Assembly: GCA_039105265.1 (NCBI GenBank)
Contig: JAPFFF010000002.1
Coordinates: forward strand, 5,394,001-5,458,000
DNA length: 64,000 nucleotides
Origin: Tritrichomonas musculus
Taxonomy: Eukaryota > Parabasalia > Tritrichomonadida > Tritrichomonadidae
Direction: 5' to 3'
Made by a program: the position numbers and the translations under genes. This document shows, in pieces, positions 46,201-56,300 of the stretch. A model generated the notes under the pieces. That model was not told the DNA's origin and ran no database searches. It was given only the letters and a program-made list of their open reading frames with translations. The first letter of the stretch is position 1, and the number at the start of each line of letters is the position of its first letter.

Positions 46201-48963
46201 GAAAAAGCATTTTTAGGCTGTTGTTCATTATCACAATTAAAGCTTCCTTCGAAGATTGAATCAATTAGAAATCAGTGTTTTTCGCGTTGTTCAAGTTTAA
46301 CTGAAATCAACTTTCCTGAAAAGATTAAAACAATTCCTGATTTTGCATTTTCTTTATGCACATCTTTGAAAGAAATTTCATTTCCTTACCATGTTAAAGT
46401 TGTTGGTAAAGGTTCATTTTCTGGTTGTACATCGATTGAAAAAATTGACTTCAATCGAATGACAGAAATTCATTCTTATGCTTTTGCTTATTGCACTGAA
46501 TTAACGACTGTGAAATTTTCAGAGAATTTGGAATCAATCGGTAATTATGCATTCCATTGTTGCAGAAAATTAGACAAAGTTCAACTTCCACCTTTAGTTA
46601 CTAAAATATCAAAAGGAACATTTTCTGATTGTATTTTACTTTCTGAAATAAGTGTTTCTCCGACACTTAAGCAAATTGAGTCCCGTGCGTTTGAAAATTG
46701 TGGAAATCTTTATCGTTTAATTTATCCAACAAAGACAAAACTTCAATCTAGAATTTATTATACAATCACATTTCCATCAACATTGGCAGTCATTGGTGAT
46801 TATTCTTTCTTTGGCTGCACATCGATACAATTCATATCTTTTCCAAATCATTCAATAAGTAAACTGAGTACTATTCATTATTCACCTGATACAAAAGCAA
46901 CGAAGAGCTCAGTATTTAGCTCAAAAACAAATGTAAGTCAATCTGCTTTATTCAAGCAAAAATCAAGTGATTCATTCAATTTGAATAAAAAAGAAAAATT
47001 CAGTAGCACATTTGGTAGAAAAGTGACAATTGTTGAAGAAGAGAAAGAAGAAGTGGAAGAAAAAACCGTAAAAATTAATGAAATGGATGGTTTTAGCATT
47101 AAAATTGTTGAAAAAGAGCATCATAATGAAGAAGAATCATTAACAGAAGATGAACAATCAAGTCAAATTTCATTATTAAATCCAGATCCAAGTAATTCGT
47201 CACCAATTAAGAAAGACATAAAAATTGGTGGGCTAATTAAGAAGGCTTCAAGTGAAAATAACTTTTTATTGAATTCAAAAAGTATGAATAATGCATTTAA
47301 AAATAGTAACGGATTACAATCTATCGGCAGTTTTGCTTTTGGTAATTGTACTGGCATTAAATTCTTGCAACTTCCATCATCTGTGAAAAAGATTCGTAGT
47401 TCTGCCTTTTATAATTGCACCAATTTACAAGAGATAAAAATCAGTTCTCAAATAGATATGATTGATAAATTCACATTTAATAAATGTGTCAATTTGGAAA
47501 GAATAAACATTCCAAAAAGTGTCAAAAGAATTGGTAATGGTGCCTTTTTAAAGTGTCACAAAATTAAAGATCTTAAGATTCCATTCAAAATTGATTACAT
47601 TGGTCAAAAAGCATTGAAAGATTGCAATTCTCTTAAAAGCATAAAAATTCCAACTTTTGTTAAAACACTTGATGAGAGAGTTTTCTCTGGATGCTCATTA
47701 ATCACTGAATTGGAAATTCCTTTTCCTGTTGAATCGATTAAAAAATATGCATTTTCATGCTGCATTAATCTGCAAAAAATCATCATTCCGCCAAGTGTCA
47801 ATGAAATTGAGCGTCTTGCTTTTTGGAAATGTAAATCATTGAAAGAAATTGTTCTTCCTTTTGCAGTTCTTGAAGATAAAGAAAAGAAATGTGATTTTTC
47901 ATTGTGCAAGAATGTTAAATTCACACTTTCTTCATCAGTAATGCATGGTTTTATTAGTCCCAGTTTAAAGTTACACGAATTCATAACGATTCCTAAATCT
48001 ATCACTGAAATACCAGACAATGGATTCGTTGGCTATACAAAATTGGTGAGTGTTAAGATGCATGATGGTGTCACCTTTATTGGCGAGAATGCTTTCGCTG
48101 GATGCGAAAAACTTGCAAAAATAAACATTCCTGCTGGTGTCAAATCAATTGGCTGTTGGGCTTTTTCTGAATGTCAAAATTTGACAGATGTGAGTCTTCC
48201 TCAACTTTTGACAATTCAGGCAGGTTCTTTTGCTGGATGTGGACTTGAAAAAATAACGATTCCTGGTTCAGTTGAAAGCATTCAAAAGCATGCATATTAT
48301 AAATGCACGAAAGCAAGTCAGATCATCATTCCAAACTCAGTAAGGAAGATTGAAAAGAGCGCATTTGCTGAATGCTTGAATCTAAAGGAAATGGAAATTC
48401 CAAAGTCGGTTACATTGATTGAAAGGGATGCATTCAATCATTGTGAAAAACTTGAAAAAGTTGAATTTAAAGGCTCAATTAAATCAATTGAATGGGGAAC
48501 TTTTTCAAGATGTGAATCGCTAACTGACGTTGTTTTCAATTGCCAAATCATAAAGGAAAGAGTTTTTGATAAATGCAAGGCATTGGTCAGAATCAATCTT
48601 CCTGAGTCACTTTTAAGCATTGGAAATTACGCATTCAATGAATGTGAATCACTTGAAATCGTCGAAATTCCAACGAAAGTTGTTTACATTGGTAATTATG
48701 CTTTCAATAAATGTATTTCATTGGAGAAGATGATCATTCCTGAAAATGTTCAAAGCATTGGTGATTCTTGCTTTAAAAATTGCTCAAAATTGGAGAAGTG
48801 TGAACTTTCATCTTCTCGAAAGTTGCAGAAAATCGGTGATGCTGCTTTTAGTGGCTGTTCTAAACTTAGACAAATTATCATTCCAAGTCAAGTTGTATCG
48901 ATTAATTATGAAACTTTCATGGATTGTAATGAATTAATGAATGTTTCGATTCCATATAAATAA
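40228..48963 (+). CDS. Giant kinase, Sel1 and BspA-type LRR protein, 2911 residues
   Basis: The ATG at 40228 is chosen because it begins the kinase fold directly (MSAAIEIDLQKYKIINPIG). The kinase domain spans residues about 10-285: GKGAFATVY (19-27), lysine in AAK (41), HKDLKPDN with Lys in place of the HRD arginine (145-147), DFG (165-167) and PPE (194-196). It is probably active. Residues about 360-510 contain a few Sel1-like units (NYMYGKIRKMEENFNEAEKYF). From about 640 to the end there are roughly ninety LRR_5 repeats of 23 residues. They are broken once at about 2210-2370 by a charged low-complexity insert (EEEKEEVEEKTVKINE). No signal peptide or membrane anchor is seen, so an intracellular location is likely. 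Maverick element 2 starts 26 bp after the stop. Confidence 0.9.
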   Translation: MSAAIEIDLQKYKIINPIGKGAFATVYKIQKRDTDEFFAAKISNREIDFEKSDDISNSLIEEIKILSAICHPAILKFIGFNKLNFEKEKNPTIITELSSNGSLGDLFKLQQANLADSNFDASYKHIALYGIASGMHFLHKHKIIHKDLKPDNILFDDFLFPKICDFGLSVYINDKNRKSARRKNKLAGTYLYMPPEVIKNEDNPEFSEASDVYAFSLIAYEMFAGQPPFKSEEFYEAVKSNKRPEFDSSFPEEYKEIIEKCWKENPQERPKFEEIVQFLENDDLLQKLEDEFELDIELFDEYHEMISEFPEQFTPSNMDEVEASLRKRLTKFKKIALNYTYPLDKYFKLSQTSQEIVKRATKDPLLQYKIGIRSIEGADDFPQNYEIGINYLKSAINHKCKSAALYLSKFLISKGPFQDVAQAESYLSDCIYKNGDEYLTDADRISEDDPRVNYMYGKIRKMEENFNEAEKYFEKAAKSGNNEGMFEYGKIIYPRDPDKAIEFFEISSNDEGFEKSKNILNAYNILSKVDGFAELSGEFQIFLLKEFAKVNNNDDFNYLKKLIIDQKTLKKFYKKNVFQHNSLSTILSKFQEIYIGLEFNSDIYESAIESIQKIKNELKGKETIITVVVTISDRYKIIEKEFGSNSVVNVATIKGKVESIGNLVFADCKALKSVSIPISVTSIGESAFENCKSLTNIPLISITEIKKRTFYQCESLPSISMPEIVQSIGDFAFYKCTNLQTLAIPKNTRTIGNSSFEECTSLDSVVLNVNLNTIGNNAFRGCINIKKISIPKNVLSIGERSFANCESLKTVTFSKKMTTIAKAAFENCQELKKLKNLVNIQVIESHAFHDCTSLKQIDLSNVERIRSSAFHGCSSLESVNITNVYHIGNGTFKGCTSLKEIKLPECLKEIGSSAFEGCSLIEDIEIPEKVTSISEAAFAECENLRSIKLPCSLNEIMDNCFFNCCNLTEITLHEGILVIGKSAFVGCTSLKKIVIPGSVTKIDESCFEDCLSLEEIIIPKSVKSIEKGAFSNCKKLEELELPEAIETISEKMFYNCSSLKKIKIPDSVRSIENNAFEECVLIKRIDIPNVVSIGENSFKGCTSLEMIVLNESLEKLGGFAFSKCSSLREFPLPENITKIEPGLFQFCTNLKTVTYQNEITEIGNNSFEGCSELTDFQIPETATLLGDNAFSGCNKLTEIIIPKKLESVGQNCFKNCKGITKINLDPLTTKYSVNSFEGCTSLSLMIINTVKDTIPEFGDSAFKNVTEVIIPDNVTKLGTRAFANFYSLDSIKLPDSIDTIENRAFLNCMRLKSIEIPSKVKVIEESCFSGCSQLCQVTFLGEIEKIEKNAFYDCSSLIQFDIPEKVTEICEGTFCGCSKLNKIEIKEKITSIGREAFKGCSALTELTIPETVLVIHDGAFSNCRSVTEVKINSPLKIIDERLFLGCSGLIKIEIPKTVALISNDAFAECSSLPSIEIPENVTSIGLRAFNQCKKLENIKFNDFITSIGGYAFSQCISLKEIELPKEIKSIEDHLFYSCENLETVKIHDKVTNIKTGAFEKCSHLVNIVIPEDVTTIGKEVFSGCSSLKNLTIPSKVTTIGELCFQNCKALTKFIIPSNVANVGKLCFNNCTSLCEVTIDIHKTIVEYNSFEGCFNFILLIIDTSEEKIQKFDNTPYQYVTKIIIPRFVTQLCPFCFFGFKSLLDIKLPSCLQSIGKYSFSNCSSLTNIEIPEKIKVIEECCFCGCSSLVEVKLPDSIKELQSYSFSYCHSLENFNIPSNVTVISDGVFYDCPSLTEIEISNKITEIGKEAFGNCDSLIKITLPESVVKIGHHAFAGCISLSEVNFLSKVKEINEYTFTNCSSLSSIKLPQTVELIGKSAFSHCESLTKITIPSKVVSIKMEAFDECKKLKEIEFPNSLKSIDEFTFRNCISIEEVDLPSALTVISKGLFYHCEKLKKVTIHKKVEKINDIAFDECKSLSEISIPESVKAIGEKAFLGCCSLSQLKLPSKIESIRNQCFSRCSSLTEINFPEKIKTIPDFAFSLCTSLKEISFPYHVKVVGKGSFSGCTSIEKIDFNRMTEIHSYAFAYCTELTTVKFSENLESIGNYAFHCCRKLDKVQLPPLVTKISKGTFSDCILLSEISVSPTLKQIESRAFENCGNLYRLIYPTKTKLQSRIYYTITFPSTLAVIGDYSFFGCTSIQFISFPNHSISKLSTIHYSPDTKATKSSVFSSKTNVSQSALFKQKSSDSFNLNKKEKFSSTFGRKVTIVEEEKEEVEEKTVKINEMDGFSIKIVEKEHHNEEESLTEDEQSSQISLLNPDPSNSSPIKKDIKIGGLIKKASSENNFLLNSKSMNNAFKNSNGLQSIGSFAFGNCTGIKFLQLPSSVKKIRSSAFYNCTNLQEIKISSQIDMIDKFTFNKCVNLERINIPKSVKRIGNGAFLKCHKIKDLKIPFKIDYIGQKALKDCNSLKSIKIPTFVKTLDERVFSGCSLITELEIPFPVESIKKYAFSCCINLQKIIIPPSVNEIERLAFWKCKSLKEIVLPFAVLEDKEKKCDFSLCKNVKFTLSSSVMHGFISPSLKLHEFITIPKSITEIPDNGFVGYTKLVSVKMHDGVTFIGENAFAGCEKLAKINIPAGVKSIGCWAFSECQNLTDVSLPQLLTIQAGSFAGCGLEKITIPGSVESIQKHAYYKCTKASQIIIPNSVRKIEKSAFAECLNLKEMEIPKSVTLIERDAFNHCEKLEKVEFKGSIKSIEWGTFSRCESLTDVVFNCQIIKERVFDKCKALVRINLPESLLSIGNYAFNECESLEIVEIPTKVVYIGNYAFNKCISLEKMIIPENVQSIGDSCFKNCSKLEKCELSSSRKLQKIGDAAFSGCSKLRQIIIPSQVVSINYETFMDCNELMNVSIPYK

Positions 48964-48989
48964 AATATAATTCTTTTTTCTGTAATATA

Positions 48990-49218
48990 AGTAGTTATAT
49001 ATTTGCCACGATTTTTGCACTTCGTTCAAAAACCGCGTCAAATATTTCCCATCCGTGACCCCAGCCCCGCTATGCCAGGTATGATCCCCCACTCCCATTA
49101 ATGATCTTCCACTGGGCTGCTCTCAGGATTCCTCTCAACGCTCTGCTAGGAAGGAGGTCCCGTATCGTTAACATCAAAAAAGCTATAGAAAAAGTTGTTA
49201 ATTGTGTGGTTTACTTAA
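48990..49218 (+). repeat. Maverick terminal inverted repeat, element 2 (about 229 bp)
   Basis: Inverted match to 6069-6298. The copies diverge by scattered changes, so the two elements are related but not recent copies of one another. Similarity starts at 48990 and stops at about 49218, right at the end of the first gene. Confidence 0.88.
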
Positions 49219-49706
49219 AGGCATTCTTTCCAATCGTTTGCATGGCATTCAATTGGATAGTATATCCATCTTGTGTAAAATCCTATTCTAATAAATAAAT
49301 GCTCTGCATATGAATCTAAAAATTGGTTCATTCCTCTTTGAGGATCCATTAGGGTCCAATCAATTGTGGCATTTGGGAAAAATTGAAAGAATCTGGTAGA
49401 AATGCTCGTAAAAAGATTTTCATCGAAATTGAATTTACATTTGACTATATCAAGGGTTGTTTCAAACAATTTTTGTCGAATTTCTATGCATTTGTGAAGT
49501 TCACGATAATAATTTCTGACAAATGCTTGCTTTGGGCCAATATTGAATGGTGAATCTTGTGCAGTAACAATTTTACATAAACTCTGGTACATATAGTCAT
49601 CTTCATTTAAATCTAAATCTTCTGGGTGTTTATCGATAAGATCTGATAGGTTCTCTATTGGATAGTTCTCTGTAGGCTCTACGTTGCACTCGGAGATGGC
49701 GAACAT
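49215..49706 (-). CDS. Maverick terminal gene, 163 residues, unknown function
   Basis: The ATG at 49706 is chosen because TCATTTTTACTT precedes it, as at 5540, and the longer in-frame form would begin in the promoter. The protein is soluble-looking and mostly helical, with several aromatic residues. It has an acidic stretch (HPEDLDLNEDD), a helix with YYRELHKCIEIRQKL, and FFPNATIDWTLMD near residue 110. It reads towards the TIR and its stop touches the inner TIR edge. It holds the same place as the 164-residue gene at 5540-6034, with only faint similarity. No named family is recognised. Confidence 0.75.
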   Translation of the reverse strand: MFAISECNVEPTENYPIENLSDLIDKHPEDLDLNEDDYMYQSLCKIVTAQDSPFNIGPKQAFVRNYYRELHKCIEIRQKLFETTLDIVKCKFNFDENLFTSISTRFFQFFPNATIDWTLMDPQRGMNQFLDSYAEHLFIRIGFYTRWIYYPIECHANDWKECL

Positions 49707-49894
49707 AAGTAAAAATGATGTGATGAGGTGAGCACGAAAAATCATATTTTTTTATTTGGGTCCCTCATGGGGTGCCCTAGGTGTTGCAGGGATGGAGACC
49801 GTTTTGTTGCAGGGGTGCCCTCTAAGTTTTGGGGTGGAGACCGTTTACCAAAAATCTAATTTTTTCGCGAGAGGTCATCACATCACTTTTTTTC
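49707..49894. promoter_or_regulatory. Divergent Maverick promoter, element 2
   Basis: Inverted relative of 5407-5539. Mirrored blocks around ATGATGTGATGAGG (left) and CATCACATCAC (right) lie next to the two start codons. TCA-type initiators sit about 10 bp before each ATG: TCATTTTT on the minus strand at 49711-49718 and TCACTTTT before 49895. The middle is longer than in element 1 and carries two related GGGTGCCCT words (about 49770 and 49812). Confidence 0.65.
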
Positions 49895-50305
49895 ATGTAC
49901 AGCAGGAAGCAAGATAAGCAAAGTCTTAAGGTGTTCAGAAAGACAGTACGCAGCTTTATTTATGATACAACAAGGTTATTGGAATTAGCTGATTCATTAA
50001 ACGACGACATGAAAACAATCGAAAAACTGGAATCAGAAAATCGAAGGCTCACCGAACAAAACGGCTATATAAATTCTGAAATTGGGAAAAATTCAATGTC
50101 CGATCCAAGATGGGAAATGATTGTTGAAAATGAGCTTAAAATTGATAAAAATCAAGATAAATTGGACGATTTGAAAAAAGAAGAAGAAAAAAAGAAAGTC
50201 CAATTGGAAACAAAAGCACAAGTATTGAATCAATTTGTCGATGAGTTACGAGATTGCTTCGTTGACCCACTAAATTTGGGGGAACCAGAATATTCAGATG
50301 AATAA
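49895..50305 (+). CDS. Maverick coiled-coil protein, 136 residues
   Basis: The ATG at 49895 follows the initiator-like TCACTTTTTTTC; in-frame codons upstream lie inside the conserved promoter and lack an ATG. The product is helical: a basic first helix (KVFRKTVRSFIYDTTRLLEL), then a coiled coil of Glu, Lys, Asp and Gln with a KKEEEEKKKVQLE core, then a short Pro/Asp C-terminus. It is followed after 49 bp by the giant gene in the same direction, suggesting coordinated expression. No named family. Confidence 0.75.
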   Translation: MYSRKQDKQSLKVFRKTVRSFIYDTTRLLELADSLNDDMKTIEKLESENRRLTEQNGYINSEIGKNSMSDPRWEMIVENELKIDKNQDKLDDLKKEEEKKKVQLETKAQVLNQFVDELRDCFVDPLNLGEPEYSDE

Positions 50306-50354
50306 ACCACTTAATTTTAACTATTTGTTGTTTTATGTTTATTTTTATTGAAAA

Positions 50355-53300
50355 ATGACTGAAAATCAACAACCATTAACGCAAGATCAAAAAATAGATT
50401 TAGCATTAGCGAATTTACGTGAAAAGGGTTGGCATCTTTGGAGAAATACTATAGCATTTCCGAATGCTGCATATGTAGAAATGGCTGAATTCTTTTATTC
50501 AAATTGTATTGAATTATTAAATTTTGGTGTGGAAAATGGCAATGCAATACCTGATTTATCTTTATTGTTTGATTATTACATGAATTTTCCTGAACAAATG
50601 CAGTTTATAGGATTAGACGTGATTCATTATTTAAGATTCGTTGTAGACGTTTTATTTGCTCAAACAGTTAGAGATAATTATTTTCCAGGATACGATATTC
50701 AAAAAATACATAATCAATTCATTGATTTCAAAAATAATAATGGACCGAATTTAATGATTTGTAAAAGTGATTTTGCAAGAGGAAGAGTGACTGCACTTCA
50801 AAATTATTGGAAAGAGATAGATTGGAAATATTATAGCATATATCAATTAAACTATGATTTCGTTGGAATTACAGAATTTGAGGCTGCATTTTGGTGGAAA
50901 TTATTGCAAAGAATTTATCATAATAACGAATATTATCAGCAAACTTTTATTGAAATCAGACAAAAATTCTATGATAAATCATTGGATGAGAAAGTTTTTG
51001 ATAACGATGAGGTCAAAATGGGAAATTATCGTTTTTTCCTAAATTCTGACATCTATGTTGATATGCATCAAATAAATTGGACGGTTTTGCAACAATTACG
51101 CAATCCCAATTTTAAATTATATCAGGACGTAGAAAAAATAAAACAATATTTATTGAGAACAATTCCAGGAACCAATGAGGAATTATTAACACCTGATGAT
51201 TTTGATATAAGGGTTGAAGATTATTATAACGATTTTGTTTCTGGTGGAATAGAAAGTGTTATTATAGAATTAGATGAATTAATCGATTGTTTCGAACGAT
51301 TGGGAAAAGAGAATTATCAAAATATTCCAACATTTTTCACAATTGTTTGTATTCGACTTGCTCTGAATGGAATAAAATGGTTGGATTTCCAAAAAGCAAA
51401 ACCCGATCTATTAAATTTTATTAAATGGTGCGAAGAGAATAAAATTCAAGATATGGATAATATTAGAAATATTGAGGATGTCAGTAAAAATTTGGTAAAG
51501 TTTGCTCAAGATAAGACGAAAAGTTTATCTAGTTGGATAATTGAACAAAAAACCAGAGATGAATATATTCGAAAATTAAAAGCCGCTAAAGCTAAGAAAG
51601 AATTATGCACTAGATACCAATCATTTATCGATGAAGCAGATACGACACATCCTGTGAGTATTGCAGCATGTGGGTTGAAAATTGAACAACGTTATTCAGA
51701 AATCTCAAAAGCACAACCATTGTTAGATCCAGTGGATATTTATAATAATATATTAATGGAAAAAGATAAAGAATTGTTGGCTATCAACAAAGACAAAGCG
51801 AATGAATTAAAGGAACAGGCTGAATATGATGAGTCATATTGGAAAGATGAAATTTGGAGATACTCTCTTCCTGTTTATTTTGCATCAGATGATGGTGCAG
51901 TAGATAAGGATAAAAATGAAATACCATTAACATTGGTAGGAGCAAATCAATTTGCAAATACAATTGCAAAGGAATACCCAATGAATCCAGGAGACGCGAA
52001 ACAATTTTTGAATGATATGGTTGATCCAAATAATTTTGATCAGATGGAAAAATATTGGACAGCATTCAATGCAATGATATACACAAATCTGCAATTTTTG
52101 ATGAATGCACAGGAGTGGAATTCAGAGGAATTTTTCAATTATTGGTATCCATTGGCCAAATCATTCCAAAACAAAGTTAGAGAATATCAAAAAAGTATCG
52201 ATCAACAATATCAAAAAGCAGATGATTCAGTGAGAATAAAAGCAAAAGAAGAGATGACTCATCAATTACTAAAAGAACAATATGAACAATATAAGAAAGA
52301 TTTAGATGCATTCTTGAAACAAAATCCAGAACGAGAGGGTCAAGTTTATCGTATTTATTATGATAAGAAGATTCAAGAAAAATTACTTGCTGCAAAAGAA
52401 GCAGAACAAGCGAATGAAGAGGATGAAAACATGGATCAACCATTTGAAGTTCCAGGATTGACAGATGACCAAGTATTAGATAATTATATAAATCAATTAA
52501 GTCCTGATCCAACAAAAAGAGGATTATCAGATAAAGAAATGTTAAATGAAGTGAGGGAACCGAATATTGCAAACTATGGAAATAATTGGTTGGCAAAAAT
52601 ATTACAACAAATTGAAGGGTTACCATGTATTCGTTTGAAAGAATGGATCGATATTCAAGGAGATATGGAAGAAATGAGAACAAAAAATTATGCATCATCG
52701 AATGAATTGTCTCAGGATATGGAAAATAGACGAATTGCAAATACAAAAACATTGATTGGATGGATTGGAGGCCAATATCTCAAATTTGACAGAAATGAAA
52801 ATGGTGAAAATATTATCACAAAATTATCAATGGTTGGATGTTCGAATGGATGGACATGGACCGATTTTGTTCATTTATGTAAATTGTATAAGAGATCAAT
52901 TGATCAATTTCGTCAAGAGATAAGCGGAATTTATCAGAAATTATATGAATCAGCGGGATTGAAGATCGGTGAAGACGAATTTATTGATCAAGTTTTTGAT
53001 GAAATGGAAAACCTTTGGACGACAAGACAACAAATAAAATTTAAGGATCAAATTTTAGAGGAATGGAAAGAAAGATATGCAAATCAAATTTATTTGAATG
53101 ATTTTCAAAGAATTCAGAGTCGACTAATATCAAGTGCAAAACAAATTTTTAAAGATTTCAATTTAAGTGATAAAATAATAACCGGATATGTTCTTCAATT
53201 TTTCCCTGATGATAAGACAACGAATTGGAAGACAAAAGAGACAACTGCTCATAATAATTTAGTAGCCAAAAGAGAAGAATTAGAACGAGTAAAACAAATA

Positions 53301-56300
53301 AGAAATGGAATGATTGAGACAATAATTGAGCGAAAGAAAAAAGAAAATGAAGCATTAAATATAACAAATTATAATGAAAAAAGTGACCGTGATAAATTCC
53401 AACAATTATATATCAATGGTGATCGAATTATACAAGATAGTTTGACTGAAGACTTAAATCAAATAATGGAAAGTTCACAAACAAGTCTTGACAATGCTGT
53501 CAGAAAAAATATACAAAAGAAGGTGAAAGAAATTTATGATAGTCATGGATTTTCAGTAGATAAAGATACAATCAAAAGTGAAGCAAATGCAATTTTTACA
53601 GCAAATAATTTTGATCATGATTTGAATAAATTAAATATTCGATTAGCATCATCAAAAAATTCAATTGGTTTGGCATTTGAAGAAATTATTCGTACAAAAA
53701 TTGCTCCAGATATTGATGTTATAAATGCAATCGCTAAATATGTATCAGGTGTTAATTCATATGATAAAAATGGTGAAATTCAAAAATATTATCAAACACA
53801 TTTTTCAAATGAAAAGGAAGCAATAGAATTTATTAATAATGAAGCGAAAAAATGGCATACAAGAGAAGAAGAAGCAATAGAAAAAGAAAATGCAAGAATA
53901 ATTCAAACAATAAACCAAAAATATAGAGAAGCACAAAGGAAATTCGATGATAAGGATGTTAAAAATGTGCTTGGTTTATTTACGAGCCAGGATTCAATAG
54001 ATGCAAAAGAAAATGCATACAATCAATGGATAATCGATTGGGATAGTGCACAAAAAATAATCGATAAAAGAACGATAGAAATCAGGAAAACAATTGAAGA
54101 ACGAATGAAAATTACAGGTGAAAGATTTAATGATAATGAAGTGAATAATGAGATCTACTTGTCACATATTTATAACAATAAAAAGCAAAATGAAGTTTTA
54201 AATGATTTAACAAAACGATTAGAAAAAGAACAAAAAATGGTAGAAGATACAAGAAAAAATATTGAATTAGAGACTTTGAAAATTCAATTGAAAGATGCAT
54301 ATGGAAAAGAATTCAATGAAAATCTATGGAATACAATATTACTAGATCAAACAACTCCGAATATCAATGAAAAAATAAAACAAATGATAACTGACAAAAA
54401 TCATCAGAAAGGAGAAGATGAGAAAAATTTAACAAATTTATTGACCGAATGTTTCAGTGATGCTTTCAGTGATTATGCATCAGGGTATACAAAATTTACT
54501 CCAAATGCTATTGAATCGATAATGATAGCTAATCCAGAATGTAACACTATATCAAAATTAGTTATTTATTTAAATCAACATCGAAAGAACTTCAAATGGA
54601 CTGGGACAATTTTTAAGAAATGGAATAAATATCAAATTTGGGAAGAAGTTGCTGACAGTAGAAAATTCTCCGAAGTAGGTGGGAAATTTGATCAATTATG
54701 GATTTTAACTGAATCTTATGCTGATATTTTGAAACTTTTTAATTATTCTGTTGCAACATTAGAACAACTCAAACATCATCAAAGGAGAGAAGAAAAAGTT
54801 AGAGAATATGTTGAAAGTTGGGAAACAATCAAAAGACAAAAAAACCAAACATCATCATTCATGAGTGAAATAGAGAAATATAGTCAAGGTAAAACAAAAG
54901 AAGAAAGAGAAGATTTCGAAATGGAAATAATTGGTCATTGTGAATCAAAAGAGGAGATATCATCATACATGAAAGCAAGAGGTTCTTATATTGCACTAGG
55001 AAAAAATATGGATAATTATGCAGATCGTTTGAAATTTGAAGACTATTATAGAAATTTTTCAAAAGAACCAGATATGGTTTTAAAAATAGAATCAATGGTA
55101 GGCAATGTTCCGATTGAAAATGTTCCTCAAATAACTGCTTTAGAAGGTCAATTAATGAATACTTATCCAAAGAAATTTTCACATAAAGTATTCAATTCAA
55201 CAAAAGAGTCATGGTTTAAAAATAATGGAAAAGCTTATTTATTATATCTTCAATATGAACAAAAATATCAAGAGTATCTTCGATTTTTTCAAAAGAGACA
55301 AAATTATGACACTTTTCTAGATTTCTCAATTCATAATGGTGGAGATTTTACAACTTTAGGTACATATATAACAAAAGAAGTTAATGAATTAACAGATGCA
55401 GAAAAAAGAATTCAAACCTCAATATCAGTTTTAAATAAAATTAATGAACTCAATGAATTGTTACCAAAAGAAAATCAATATTCAGTTCAAACAGTTGCAG
55501 TCGCATATAGAAATGAAACAATTCCAGAAATAGATTCAAAACTTCAAAATTTAATCAATGAACAAGAATCTTATCGAAATACAAATGAAAATTTAGATGA
55601 AGCAATCATTCGTTGGAGGGCTTTATTCCCTGAAGATTTAAAAAGTTCAACAGATTGGAGAACAGAATTCGGATCAAATGGAGCTGCAATCAATGCTATT
55701 AACAAATTAAGTCATATTTATGAATTTTGGTATAGAACTCATCCATATGAAGGAGTAAATTTATGGAAATATATTCATGAAAACGCACAGGATTCAATCA
55801 ATACAGCTCAAGAAAAATTGCAAAAATATTATGATGAAAACAAATATAAATATAACACATGGGACGGAAACAATTTATTGAAAAAATATGTTCAACAATA
55901 TTATCAAGGTTTTGGGAGATCAATTGCAGAAGCCGCAGGATTTTTATTTGGTAAATTTGATGGAAATTTAGAAGATTGTTTGAAATTCTTTGAAGGATAT
56001 GAGAAAAATTTGAAAATCAATCAGAGTTTTTCAAAGAAAGGAAATAAAAAATTCAATGACATCGGACATTTCTTCAATGAATATATGAGTAAAAATACAA
56101 AAGAAAATAAATATACATTTCTGAATCAATTCAAAACAGATTACAAAAATTATAAGAAAACAAGAGAATCATGGAGAACAAATAAAGATTATATCAAAAG
56201 TCAAGATATTCTTCCAAAATTAAAGCCAGAATTTATTTCAACGATTACTCAAGTCGATATGTCATGGAATGAAGATGAAATGTATTCAAAATATTTAATT

